IMG/VR virus record: IMGVR_UViG_3300006931_000001
Location: 1-64,000 of that record
DNA length: 64,000 nt
Reading direction: 5' to 3' (one strand)
Source of the DNA: a virus
Part shown: piece by piece, positions 37,680 to 45,964 of the stretch
Layout of the letters: every line of letters starts with the position of its first letter
Position numbering within the stretch: the stretch's first letter is position 1
Notes under the pieces: model-generated
Databases searched by the model: none
Seen by the model: the letters and a program-made list of their open reading frames with translations, nothing else
What the model was told of the DNA's origin: nothing
Translations under genes and position numbers: made by a program

Positions 37680-39083
37680 ATGCAAATGGTTACGATGGCT
37701 GATTATGAAGGTTATAATGGCTTCTCTGGCGGATTTGGCAACGCAGGGCAGAACGATGTTGAAGAGCTGAACAAGGCTCTTACGAGCAATTACCAATCGC
37801 CGCGTACTGATGGCTCGGCTGCATTACGCGTCGAATCTTTGGAGGCAACGCTTCGTGTTCTGACGTTTAATGCGAACCATGTGAAGCTCTGGAGAGTTAT
37901 TCCTAAGCTTCCGGCATACAGTACGAGTGAAGAATACAATGTCCAGACCTCATATGGTCAGGATAACGGTATGTTCACCTTGGACGGTGAATTACCGCAG
38001 ACGCAAGATGCATCGTACGAGCGGCGCGTTTCGCTCGTGAAGTTTATCGGCTGCACGAAGGAAGTTAGTTATACTACTACACTTGTGAAGCCGGCACATG
38101 GTAATGTGATTGCTCTAGAAACGAGCAATGCAGCAACGTGGATTATGGAGCGCACCGAGCGTGCACTATTTGGTGCACGCCAGGATGTGATTCCGCAAGC
38201 CTGGGATGGTCTGGATCAGCAAATTCAGAACGATCCTATCGCGTCTGTGCAGAATATTATCGATCTTCGTGGCAGTGTTCTCACGCCAGAGAAGATCGAG
38301 GAAGGCGCGAATATCATCGTAGAGGCGTATGGTGTTCCTACCGATTTCTACGCAGCGCCTCGAGCAATCTCCGATCTTGGAAAGCAATATTATCCGAAGG
38401 AGCGTATTAATTTACCTGCACCAGTTAACGGTCGAGTTGGCGTTACGGTGTCTGAGGTTAATACTACGGCTGGTGTGCTGCCGCTTAACTCAGATGTGTT
38501 TTTGCGGTCCGGTGGTAATAACGGACGCAAGAAAGCGCCAGCTTCGCAGACCTCCAACCGTGCGCCGTCTGCTCCAACCGTTACAGGTGCAGTTGGCGGC
38601 TCTGGTTCGCAATTTGCGGCTGCAGATGTTGGCACCTATCAGTACAAGGTTTCTGCCATTAACCGATTTGGCGAATCCACGTCTGGTCAGTTGTCTGGCG
38701 GTGCAGCGGTTGCTTCTGCAGGGCAGAACGTGACGTTAACCATCACGGATGGTGGCGGCGGTGATCCTGCGACTGGTTACCGTGTGTATCGCTCCTTTGT
38801 TGGTGGCGCTGTCGGTACCGAGCAATGGATTGCTGATGTGCCACGCGCCACCACTGGTACAACGGCATATGTTGATGCGAACCAGTATCTGCCGAACACG
38901 TCTCGCGGATATATGTTTCAGGTGAATACACAGTCGTTGGCCTTCAAGCAATTGGCGCCGATGCTTAAGGTGCCTCTTGCGACGGTTGCTATCAGCATTC
39001 GTTGGTCGCAGGTTCTTTTTGGTGTGCCTCAGATGTACGCACCACAGAAGAATGTTATTTATATTAACTGCGCCGATGACTGA
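37680..39083 (+). CDS. Major capsid protein with inserted Ig/fibronectin-like domain
   Basis: A 467-residue HK97-fold candidate. The N-terminal E-loop and P-domain helix region (N-A-A-T-W-I-M-E-R-T-E-R-A-L-F-G), then E-G-A-N-I-I-V-E-A-Y-G and the C-terminal Q-V-L-F-G-V-P-Q-M-Y-A-P, fit a capsid. Residues about 295-400 are an inserted beta sandwich: A-P-S-A-P-T-V-T-G, Y-Q-Y-K-V-S-A-I-N-R-F-G-E-S, Y-R-V-Y-R-S and T-A-Y-V-D are typical fibronectin/Ig strands. The insertion would project from the capsid surface. Expression is expected to be high. Confidence 0.85.
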   Translation: MQMVTMADYEGYNGFSGGFGNAGQNDVEELNKALTSNYQSPRTDGSAALRVESLEATLRVLTFNANHVKLWRVIPKLPAYSTSEEYNVQTSYGQDNGMFTLDGELPQTQDASYERRVSLVKFIGCTKEVSYTTTLVKPAHGNVIALETSNAATWIMERTERALFGARQDVIPQAWDGLDQQIQNDPIASVQNIIDLRGSVLTPEKIEEGANIIVEAYGVPTDFYAAPRAISDLGKQYYPKERINLPAPVNGRVGVTVSEVNTTAGVLPLNSDVFLRSGGNNGRKKAPASQTSNRAPSAPTVTGAVGGSGSQFAAADVGTYQYKVSAINRFGESTSGQLSGGAAVASAGQNVTLTITDGGGGDPATGYRVYRSFVGGAVGTEQWIADVPRATTGTTAYVDANQYLPNTSRGYMFQVNTQSLAFKQLAPMLKVPLATVAISIRWSQVLFGVPQMYAPQKNVIYINCADD

Positions 39084-39104
39084 ATAGTTTAGCGATTGCG
39101 ATGC

Positions 39105-39149
39105 TGATGAAAGAGTGAGGCATTATTGTCTTACCTCACTCTTTCATCA
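39105..39149 (+). terminator. 16-bp hairpin after capsid gene
   Basis: Perfect 16-bp stem (39105-39120 with 39134-39149) and a 13-base loop, in the gap between capsid and neck genes. A weak T-run follows (ATTTACTTGTTC), so it may be a partial terminator or an RNA-stability element that raises capsid mRNA over tail mRNA. Confidence 0.7.
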
Positions 39150-39170
39150 TTTACTTGTTCTAGGAGATTT

Positions 39171-39599
39171 ATGAAGGTTCTACTGCAGAGTGTACCCAAT
39201 AAGAATCGTACTGTGACCACGAGTTTTGGTGCTATTTCCTTTGATGATAAAGGTTTTGCAAGCCAAGACGTTTCAGAGAGCGACTTGGAGTTGTGTCGTA
39301 ACCTGAATTGGTTAGTGGAGACTTCGGTAAATCGCGAAGCTCAACTAGAGCATTTGTATACACAGCATGCAGCGATGCTTGAATCTGTGAAACAAATGGA
39401 AGCGCAAATCGAGACACTAGAAGAGGAAGTCAAGAAAGAAAAAGAGAAAAAACCACAGCAAAGCAGCAAAGCCTCAGCTGCTGATACCAAAAATGATGAA
39501 GCACTGATGAAAAAGCTCGAAGCACAGGGGCAAGCCGCTGCAGCCAAAGAAGCTGCCGCATCTGTGTCAGCTGTGTCAGCTGCAGGTAATCGGAAGTAA
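39171..39599 (+). CDS. Hypothetical protein, 142 aa, coiled coil
   Basis: Start at ATG 39171 with TAGGAG upstream; an upstream in-frame start would lie in the hairpin. N-terminal 60 residues may be folded (A-I-S-F-D-D-K-G-F-A). Residues 65-105 form a probable coiled coil (M-L-E-S-V-K-Q-M-E-A-Q-I-E-T-L-E-E-E-V-K), and the tail is rich in A, K and S. First gene after the capsid hairpin. Function unknown. Confidence 0.6.
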   Translation: MKVLLQSVPNKNRTVTTSFGAISFDDKGFASQDVSESDLELCRNLNWLVETSVNREAQLEHLYTQHAAMLESVKQMEAQIETLEEEVKKEKEKKPQQSSKASAADTKNDEALMKKLEAQGQAAAAKEAAASVSAVSAAGNRK

Positions 39600-39621
39600 C
39601 TGACGCTGACTGAAGGAAGCC

Positions 39622-40437
39622 ATGGCGAATTCAACTCCTGAAGGTGTCGTTACTCATTCGCGGTTTTCTACAACAATACCGCTGAATCATTTAACGCCTA
39701 AATATCTCAAAGATAATTATCATCCTGGTATTAAACTTACTGGTAGTGATAATCAGGAGTTGTCTGACGATTGGTATAACGAACAGATTGCTAATGCAAT
39801 CGATAAAGTAGAATCGTTTACCAATGTTGATATCTTAGAGCGTAACGTAACGTCTGAAAAACACGATTACGTTGTTACAGATTATACTCGTTATGGCTTT
39901 CTTCAGTTATATCGCGTTCCTTCTCGTTCTGTTCAGGAAGTGCGTGCTGTATATCCAACAGGTAATAATATACAGGTATTTCCTCCTGAGTGGATTCGTC
40001 TGAATCAGATGCATTCACAGATAAATCTCGTTCCGACTGCCGGCTCTTTGTCTCAAGTAATTATTGGACAGGGTGCTGATTTTATTCCATTGATTTTTGC
40101 CAAGCTGTCGTATCTTCCGCAGTTATGGGAAGTTGATTATGTGAGTGGTTTTGATCCAGAGGCTGTTCCGAGATTGGTGATTGAAAGTATTTGTAAATAC
40201 GCGATCATGGATATATTTACTACTATGAGTGATACGATATATCCACTTGGTATAGGTTCACAGAGTTTGTCAATAGACGGACTTTCGCAAAGCAGAAGTT
40301 TCTCGATGCCTGCATTTAAGGCCAGAGTTGATCGTTACACTGCAGATTTAGGATTACCTGGAACTCCATCAGAAAAGAGTGGTTTGATTAATCAAATCCG
40401 CAGTAATTATCTTGGCATCAACCTGGCGAGTCTCTGA
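39622..40437 (+). CDS. Head-tail connector-like protein, 271 aa
   Basis: Position right after the capsid module and helical core (W-Y-N-E-Q-I-A-N-A-I-D-K-V-E, R-L-V-I-E-S-I-C-K-Y-A-I-M-D-I-F) with intervening beta segment (Y-G-F-L-Q-L-Y-R-V-P, V-Q-E-V-R-A-V-Y-P) are as in adaptor proteins that bind the portal (HK97 gp6/SPP1 gp15-like). Longer than the classic adaptors. Identity inferred. Confidence 0.6.
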   Translation: MANSTPEGVVTHSRFSTTIPLNHLTPKYLKDNYHPGIKLTGSDNQELSDDWYNEQIANAIDKVESFTNVDILERNVTSEKHDYVVTDYTRYGFLQLYRVPSRSVQEVRAVYPTGNNIQVFPPEWIRLNQMHSQINLVPTAGSLSQVIIGQGADFIPLIFAKLSYLPQLWEVDYVSGFDPEAVPRLVIESICKYAIMDIFTTMSDTIYPLGIGSQSLSIDGLSQSRSFSMPAFKARVDRYTADLGLPGTPSEKSGLINQIRSNYLGINLASL

Positions 40438-41261
40438 TGGGGATTAGCATAACAGGCGGTGTAGATATTGGTGGACGTCATGTTGGAGGTCCACCAACTG
40501 CGCCAGGCCAAGAATTACCTGGTCAGTATACGGCCGGTTTCACGAATAATGATTTTGATCGTGATGTATTTACTGCAGCCTTACAAGACAAAGGTTACAG
40601 TGTCCTTTGGGAGCAAGCTGCATTTTGTCCAAATCGTGGCCGTGCTGGCCTAGGAAATCGTGATCATCCTATCGCGTGTCCTATCTGCGATGGTAGTGGT
40701 TGGATATTCTACAGGCCAACTCCTACGCAAATGCTGATTACTAGCGTGACCATGCAGCAGAATTATTACGCACAAGGTGGCTGGTCTAGCGGTAGAGTTA
40801 TGGTTACAGCATTGCCAGAGTATAGATTTCATGTGTGGGATCGTATCTCAATCATGGATGGTGTTGCTCGGTTTCAAGAGATCGTACGTAGGCAACCTGG
40901 CACAAATAGCGATAGAACTAAATATATTCCTTTGTGTGTCATACATTTGTCCTGGGTAGGTCGTGATGGTTCATTGCAGATATTCACACAGGATAACGAT
41001 TTTTTTGTAACATCTGACGGTTTGATAGTATGGCCAGACTCTACTCGCAGACCTGATGACAATACATTCTATTCTGCATCATATGAATACCATCCGCGTT
41101 ATGTGGTTCAGGAGTTAACACATCAGCATCGAGTTTCAACGGTACAGCATCGACCTACGAATTTTCCAGTAGCTGGCGTAGCGCGATTGGATTTCTTGCT
41201 ACGAGACGAAAGCAAAGACGATGTTCAAACTGACTTTGAAGATCCGTTCAAACCTCGCTAA
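40437..41261 (+). CDS. Neck protein with zinc-knuckle, 274 aa
   Basis: Starts at the last base of the previous stop (TGATG). Residues 58-85 contain F-C-P-N-R-G-R...I-A-C-P-I-C-D-G-S-G-W, a Cys-rich rubredoxin-like site. The rest is beta-rich (R-V-M-V-T-A-L-P-E-Y-R-F-H-V-W-D-R-I-S-I-M-D). Neck proteins with this Cys motif occur in other phages between connector and tail completion genes. Probably a head closure protein; not proven. Confidence 0.55.
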   Translation: MGISITGGVDIGGRHVGGPPTAPGQELPGQYTAGFTNNDFDRDVFTAALQDKGYSVLWEQAAFCPNRGRAGLGNRDHPIACPICDGSGWIFYRPTPTQMLITSVTMQQNYYAQGGWSSGRVMVTALPEYRFHVWDRISIMDGVARFQEIVRRQPGTNSDRTKYIPLCVIHLSWVGRDGSLQIFTQDNDFFVTSDGLIVWPDSTRRPDDNTFYSASYEYHPRYVVQELTHQHRVSTVQHRPTNFPVAGVARLDFLLRDESKDDVQTDFEDPFKPR

Positions 41262-41757
41262 TGCTTTGCTGTCTCGCATTCGGCCATCTATACAGAGAGC
41301 TGCAGATAAAGCATTGCCTAAAGTAGCATCACGTATTGTTTCGCTTGTAAAAGAAGAGACTACCAAAAAATTACACAGTACAGCTAGTTTATACGAAAAA
41401 GCTCTGAATAAGCCATCAGCGATTCAATTATCTGGACATAGTGTAACTATCAAAATAGATGATCCTATCGTAAATGCATTAGAGAATGGATTTACGAGTT
41501 TTGATATTAAATCTCACATGCTTAAGCGTGGACGCATAGGTAAAAATGGTGTGACATATATAGATGTACCATTGCGTAGTATGACAGGACGTCGTGTAAT
41601 TCGACGAATATCTAGTAATAGTCCGCCGTCATCGTGGATTCATCCAGGATTTAAAGGTGTGAAGATATTTGAAGTATTGGCCCCGACTATAAAAGAAGAG
41701 GCCAAGAAAGCAGTGGAATCGGAGTTAGCCGCTGCAGGAATGAAAACACGTAAATGA
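41221..41757 (+). CDS. Tail completion-like protein, 178 aa
   Basis: Starts 40 bases within the end of the previous gene in another frame. N-terminal helix and S-W-I-H-P-G-F-K-G near residue 140 are typical of HK97 gp10-like/neck proteins that complete the tail. Basic in character. Role in joining tail and head is inferred from position and the P-G-F motif. Confidence 0.6.
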   Translation: MFKLTLKIRSNLANALLSRIRPSIQRAADKALPKVASRIVSLVKEETTKKLHSTASLYEKALNKPSAIQLSGHSVTIKIDDPIVNALENGFTSFDIKSHMLKRGRIGKNGVTYIDVPLRSMTGRRVIRRISSNSPPSSWIHPGFKGVKIFEVLAPTIKEEAKKAVESELAAAGMKTRK

Positions 41758-42485
41758 GTAATATCATAGATGATCCAACCAAGAATTTTTCACTATCTCC
41801 TAACGATGCTCTGGGATTGAATATTCCAGAGGTTGTTTTTTATCAACTTCTAGGTTTCACTTTCAAGAATATATCTGAAACCATAGGTCACACTGAAAAT
41901 ATCGTTGATCAGCTATTTGCACGATTGCGAGCTGAGACACGACAAACCATAAAAACTTGGTTTGTTAATCATCCTAACGTGAGTTTGTCGCTAAACTGGC
42001 CGAGAGACGATGTCGGCTTACCATTCATCGCGATCATCACAGAGAGTGAAGAAGAGGATTCTGATTTAACACTTCTCGGTGATTATGCTGGAGTACATAC
42101 TCTAGGCTCTTCCAGTGAAAACCAACAAACGAGAACAAATCTAAAACTAGGCTTGAGTAACACAACGAATATTATTATTGCAGCTGATGATCCTAATCTT
42201 GTGTTATATCTTGGAGCTGTAGTTAGATTTGTGTTTTTGAAAAACAAAGACGATCTAACTCGTCTTTATGATATCCACAGTCTTACCGTTTCACAAGCTG
42301 ATCTCAAGTGGGATGAGCGTTTTCTTCCTACGTTCGCTTATATGCGAATGGTGACACTGAGATATAAAACATTCTTTGATATTAACCTTACAGAAAAAGT
42401 CTCTATGATCACCTCACTAGAGACTCTGGTTTCGACATTCAACGACGGTTTAGAGGTGACTGTCACCACTCCATACGATCAGTGA
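41754..42485 (+). CDS. Putative tail terminator/neck protein, 243 aa
   Basis: ATG overlaps the upstream stop (ATGA). Mixed alpha/beta protein with L-P-F-I-A-I-I-T-E-S-E-E-E-D and L-R-Y-K-T-F-F-D-I-N. The pattern of an N-terminal helix (D-Q-L-F-A-R-L-R-A-E-T-R) followed by P-x-I-x-I-x-x-E strands suits tail terminator proteins, which cap the tail before head joining. It lies just before the sheath. Not certain. Confidence 0.5.
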   Translation: MSNIIDDPTKNFSLSPNDALGLNIPEVVFYQLLGFTFKNISETIGHTENIVDQLFARLRAETRQTIKTWFVNHPNVSLSLNWPRDDVGLPFIAIITESEEEDSDLTLLGDYAGVHTLGSSSENQQTRTNLKLGLSNTTNIIIAADDPNLVLYLGAVVRFVFLKNKDDLTRLYDIHSLTVSQADLKWDERFLPTFAYMRMVTLRYKTFFDINLTEKVSMITSLETLVSTFNDGLEVTVTTPYDQ

Positions 42486-42492
42486 GGTAATT

Positions 42493-42813
42493 ATGGCTAC
42501 AGATGACGAGCGGCGAGATACAGAAAGCAGTCGCGTTATAACGCAAAAATTACCAGTTATTGGTAAGCAGTGGGCAGGACAGCAGTTTGCTCCGATGACT
42601 ACATCAGAACAAATTACTATGAATAATCAACTACAAGCTGATTATGATCATCCGGATGCGATTCCTCTTGTTGCTTACATGTCATTGCATCGAGTTACAG
42701 ATCCTGTGATGAAAGCTGCAATGGCTGGACATACTCAGATAACGCGCGCTACCAAAGAAAAGTGGGATGAAATCTTCGCTTCATTCTTTCCATCTGATGA
42801 AAGGAGCAAATAA
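42493..42813 (+). CDS. Hypothetical protein, 106 aa
   Basis: Short protein between neck and sheath genes. Polar N-terminus then a helical C-terminal half (A-A-M-A-G-H-T-Q-I-T-R-A-T-K-E-K-W-D-E-I). The following sheath ribosome site (GAAAGGAGC) lies within its last codons. No family recognised. Confidence 0.55.
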   Translation: MATDDERRDTESSRVITQKLPVIGKQWAGQQFAPMTTSEQITMNNQLQADYDHPDAIPLVAYMSLHRVTDPVMKAAMAGHTQITRATKEKWDEIFASFFPSDERSK

Positions 42814-42816
42814 TCT

Positions 42817-44604
42817 ATGAGTCGTTTTGTTTTGTTTAACGGTGCCAAGCTTGTACGTCCTGGCGCAGCTACAAAAATCGATGCTTCTCAATTTCAAAAC
42901 ACTGTTTTGGACGGTGTAGGCATTGTTGGATTGGTAGGAGAAGGCGAGAGTGGAACGCCTCGAACCATTCAAGTTTTTAACTCTGCAGGAGGCGTCAAGG
43001 ATTTCTATCGTTCCGGTGATTTGGTGGAAGCTGCACAGATTGCGGCGTTACCCGAGAATGATGATCGTCTGACGTCTGGTGCATCAACTTTTGTTTGTTA
43101 CAAAGTGAACAATAGTACAGCTGCAACGCTGACAGCTGGTTCACCGACCACGATTACATTTACAAGCCTGCTACACGGTTTATTATCCAATAACAATACG
43201 ATAACGATCTCTGACGGTGGAAGTAGCACACGGATAATTACACTCACAACTACTGACTTATACGGAAACGTAATTACCGAAACGTCTCCTGCACTAGGAG
43301 GCACTGGTAAGTTTGCTATCCAGTATGTTGGTGCTGGATCAGCTGCGACTATTACGATTACATCAACACAGTTAACTACAAGTGTTACAGGTGCGCCAGC
43401 AGATAATCAGACATTCTTGTTTTCAAACTACAAGAATTTGAATGATATCATCATAGCTTTGGCGCAGACTGGAAAATACACTTGCTCTGCTTTGATTACA
43501 AACGCCATTTCGTTTGATCCATCCAACTTGGATGGAATTACGACTGTGGATATCAAGACATCGTTGACAACGATATATGCACGCAATTTTGATATTGTAG
43601 ATTATGTTAATACTACTAGTCAAATTGCAACTGCAGTGTTGGTAAAAGGACAAGTTTCTCCGATATCCGTGCTTTCAACTACCGCGATGTCTGGTGGTAC
43701 AAGAGGCACGTCTGCGAATATTGATTGGGCGAATGCTTTCATTGCTCTTCGTACCACACGCATTAATCAATTAGTGCCGCTGGTATCGACGGATGCTTTG
43801 ACAGCACAAGGAACGTTTACTTTTGCATCAATTGCCGCAGCATTCGCAGCGCATTGTTCTTTCGTATCGTCAACCAAAGGCAGAAACGAGTGTCAAGGTT
43901 GGTACGGAATGCATGCAACTAAAGCGAATTTGATTGCAGAAGCCAATCTCCGTAATAACATGGATTTGGTGCTTTCAGGTCAGCAAGGTACATTTCCAAG
44001 GACTTATGATGGAGCTCTGACAGTTTTTCCAGAGTGGGGAATAGCTGCAGCCATGGCTGGCGCTCGAGCTGGCGCACCGCTTGGTGAGCCACTTACTTGG
44101 AAATATTTGAATATTCTAGGAGTCACTCAAGATGCATCTTGGAGTGAGAGCAATAACGACGATGTGGAATCCTTGGAATTGAATGGTGTTGTGGTAGTTA
44201 ACAACATTGTCGGTAAAGGTTTCAGGATCGATAAATGTATTACTACATTTACTCGATTTGATAATGATGCTTACACTGAAGAAACCATTGTTCAGATCTG
44301 GAAAGCTTTTGCATTCACGCTGCGAAGTGCGTTGGAGGATCGCTATACAGGCGCACGTGGTGATCTAGTTACCATTAACACGGTACCTAATACTATGGTC
44401 AACGTTGCAGAGCAATTTCTAGATGCACGTGCCATCACGCCATCTAGCGTGAACGGTACGACGACACCAGCATACCGTAATATTAAGTACAGTCTTCAGG
44501 GAGATAAGCTCTTTTCTAGTATTACAATCTCTCCAACGCCTGGAATTAATTACGAATGTGCTACGATTGCGCTGGTTCCTGCAGCCTTTTCCGCGGCAGT
44601 TTGA
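42817..44604 (+). CDS. Tail sheath protein
   Basis: A 595-residue protein. N-terminal R-P-G-A-A-T-K-I-D-A-S and V-G-I-V-G-L-V-G-E-G-E-S-G-T-P are typical of contractile sheath proteins, as is the C-terminal domain with W-K-A-F-A-F-T-L-R-S-A-L-E-D-R-Y-T and I-N-Y-E-C-A-T-I-A-L-V. A beta domain is inserted at about 90-200. It surrounds the tail tube and contracts on infection, placing the phage among myoviruses. The tube gene follows by 14 bases. Confidence 0.85.
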   Translation: MSRFVLFNGAKLVRPGAATKIDASQFQNTVLDGVGIVGLVGEGESGTPRTIQVFNSAGGVKDFYRSGDLVEAAQIAALPENDDRLTSGASTFVCYKVNNSTAATLTAGSPTTITFTSLLHGLLSNNNTITISDGGSSTRIITLTTTDLYGNVITETSPALGGTGKFAIQYVGAGSAATITITSTQLTTSVTGAPADNQTFLFSNYKNLNDIIIALAQTGKYTCSALITNAISFDPSNLDGITTVDIKTSLTTIYARNFDIVDYVNTTSQIATAVLVKGQVSPISVLSTTAMSGGTRGTSANIDWANAFIALRTTRINQLVPLVSTDALTAQGTFTFASIAAAFAAHCSFVSSTKGRNECQGWYGMHATKANLIAEANLRNNMDLVLSGQQGTFPRTYDGALTVFPEWGIAAAMAGARAGAPLGEPLTWKYLNILGVTQDASWSESNNDDVESLELNGVVVVNNIVGKGFRIDKCITTFTRFDNDAYTEETIVQIWKAFAFTLRSALEDRYTGARGDLVTINTVPNTMVNVAEQFLDARAITPSSVNGTTTPAYRNIKYSLQGDKLFSSITISPTPGINYECATIALVPAAFSAAV

Positions 44605-44618
44605 AAGGAGCATGAGTT

Positions 44619-45095
44619 ATGGGACGTCCTTCATTACCACAAACAGGTGCAACGCACGTAATTTCAGGAGCACGTGCTATTGCATTGTTTAATGACTTCG
44701 CAATTGGTTATGCTACAGGAGTTAATATAACAGAAGAAATTATGTACGAACCTGTTGAGACACTCGATAATTTGGCTGTACGTGAGCATTGTCCTGTAGG
44801 TTATCGAGTGACACTATCATGTACGGTATTTCGTACAGTAGCACAGGCTGCATCTACTGATTCAGATCCTGGATCACTTAAACAACAGAATATTTTTCCT
44901 AGATTCACTGATATTTTGCGTGTTCAGGGACTTACGTTTGCAGTGCAGGATCGCATCACAAACAAAACAATTCAGTTTTTGAAGGATGTCAAAGCCGCAT
45001 CTCAGGATTTTCGTGTAACTGCACGCGGTATTGTCGGTCAGAACGTTACGTTTGTTACTACACGTGTGCTGGACGAGTCCGAGAATCTACCGTAA
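44619..45095 (+). CDS. Tail tube protein
   Basis: A 158-residue protein directly after the sheath, as usual. Beta-rich with I-G-Y-A-T-G-V-N-I-T-E-E and V-T-L-S-C-T-V-F-R-T, and one central helix, the expected form of Hcp/tube-type folds. Strong ribosome site (GAAAGGAGCATGAGTT). Forms the inner hexameric tube. Confidence 0.75.
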   Translation: MGRPSLPQTGATHVISGARAIALFNDFAIGYATGVNITEEIMYEPVETLDNLAVREHCPVGYRVTLSCTVFRTVAQAASTDSDPGSLKQQNIFPRFTDILRVQGLTFAVQDRITNKTIQFLKDVKAASQDFRVTARGIVGQNVTFVTTRVLDESENLP

Positions 45096-45108
45096 AGGAT
45101 ATTGAACC

Positions 45109-45585
45109 ATGAGCGATGAGATTGTTGAAAGCAACGAAAATGCAACAGAAGATACAGCTAAAGCAGCGGAAGGAATAGACATATTTATTCCTTTTGATTA
45201 TCCAAATATGGTGTTTGTGGATATGCCAGAATCTAATAATTCTGGTATGTCTTTTAGTAAAACCTTTCATGTAAAATACACTCATCCTGATTCTGGTTTA
45301 CTATATACGGGTGATTTTACATGTACTCGTAGTAGTATTGGTAAGATCATTGAGCAAGGTGTTGTGAAAGCCAGACTCACACACAGTTTGCCAGTAGATG
45401 AGACGTATAGTATTGTCGCTTCATGGTTATCATATACGATAGTGATGTTAACTAAGAAGCCTGATTGGTGGAAGCCAGAAACCTCTTTTGACTTGGAGGC
45501 TCTCCATGCGATGCACGATTACGTGTTCGCATGGGAGAGGTCATTTCGTTTACGAAGCGTGGCGAACCGACGCAAAACAACTTAG
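45109..45585 (+). CDS. Tail assembly chaperone, short product
   Basis: A 158-residue protein between tube and tape measure, where the G/GT-type chaperones lie. Beta N-terminal domain (I-D-I-F-I-P-F-D-Y-P-N-M-V-F-V-D-M-P) and helical C-terminus (L-E-A-L-H-A-M-H-D-Y-V-F-A-W-E). The next frame (+1) is open across the last 80 bases and continues to the tape measure start, the usual arrangement for a programmed frameshift that makes a longer product. Confidence 0.7.
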   Translation: MSDEIVESNENATEDTAKAAEGIDIFIPFDYPNMVFVDMPESNNSGMSFSKTFHVKYTHPDSGLLYTGDFTCTRSSIGKIIEQGVVKARLTHSLPVDETYSIVASWLSYTIVMLTKKPDWWKPETSFDLEALHAMHDYVFAWERSFRLRSVANRRKTT

Positions 45586-45964
45586 AGCCGAGGCTGCACG
45601 ACAATTAGAAGCTGATTGGTTAATTCGTTGGTTTTGTACTAAATATAATAAACCAACGAAAGATCCGATTCTAAAAGAATACACAGGTGAAGAGCTGATG
45701 ATTGAGTTCCTGAAAGATCAAATTGAACGAGATCCAGCTCAAGCCTACCCGCAGCATGAATTCTATGAAGGCAAGAGCATTATCAAAAGTGGTGATGCTG
45801 TTGTCGATGCTTGGAATAAGGATATCGCAAATGGAAAGATTCCAGATTTCCTAGCTGCGTTGGACTCAGAAGATAGAGCTAAACTCGCTAAATTTACACA
45901 TAAAGAAAAAAACCAAGATGATTTGCAAGTCTTTCATGATACATATGCCAAGGAAAAATCATGA
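45506..45964 (+). CDS. Tail assembly chaperone, +1 frame extension
   Basis: The frame +1 to the previous gene is open from 45488 to 45964. Residues from about 45548 (V-Y-E-A-W-R-T-D-A-K-Q-L) on look like real protein, while the earlier part (R-C-T-I-T-C-S-H-G-R) does not, so fusion by frameshift is favoured: about 146 codons of the first frame plus 138 of this one, 284 residues. However, ATG 45506 has GGAGG six bases upstream, so separate initiation is a genuine alternative. The end overlaps the tape measure start (ATGA). Confidence 0.65.
   Translation: MRCTITCSHGRGHFVYEAWRTDAKQLRAEAARQLEADWLIRWFCTKYNKPTKDPILKEYTGEELMIEFLKDQIERDPAQAYPQHEFYEGKSIIKSGDAVVDAWNKDIANGKIPDFLAALDSEDRAKLAKFTHKEKNQDDLQVFHDTYAKEKS
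45544..45577 (+). other. Candidate +1 frameshift sites
   Basis: Two places allow tRNA re-pairing one base downstream: TTT-C at 45544-45547 (Phe tRNA moves from TTT to TTC) and AAA-A at 45574-45577 (Lys tRNA stays on AAA), the latter six bases before the zero-frame TAG. No A-AAA-AAG type -1 site is needed, because the second frame is +1 (or -2). Confidence 0.5.

Noticed and set aside
39126-39170. Upstream start for the 142-residue protein within the post-capsid hairpin
   Set aside because: That start would lie inside the stem-loop; ATG 39171 has TAGGAG directly upstream.
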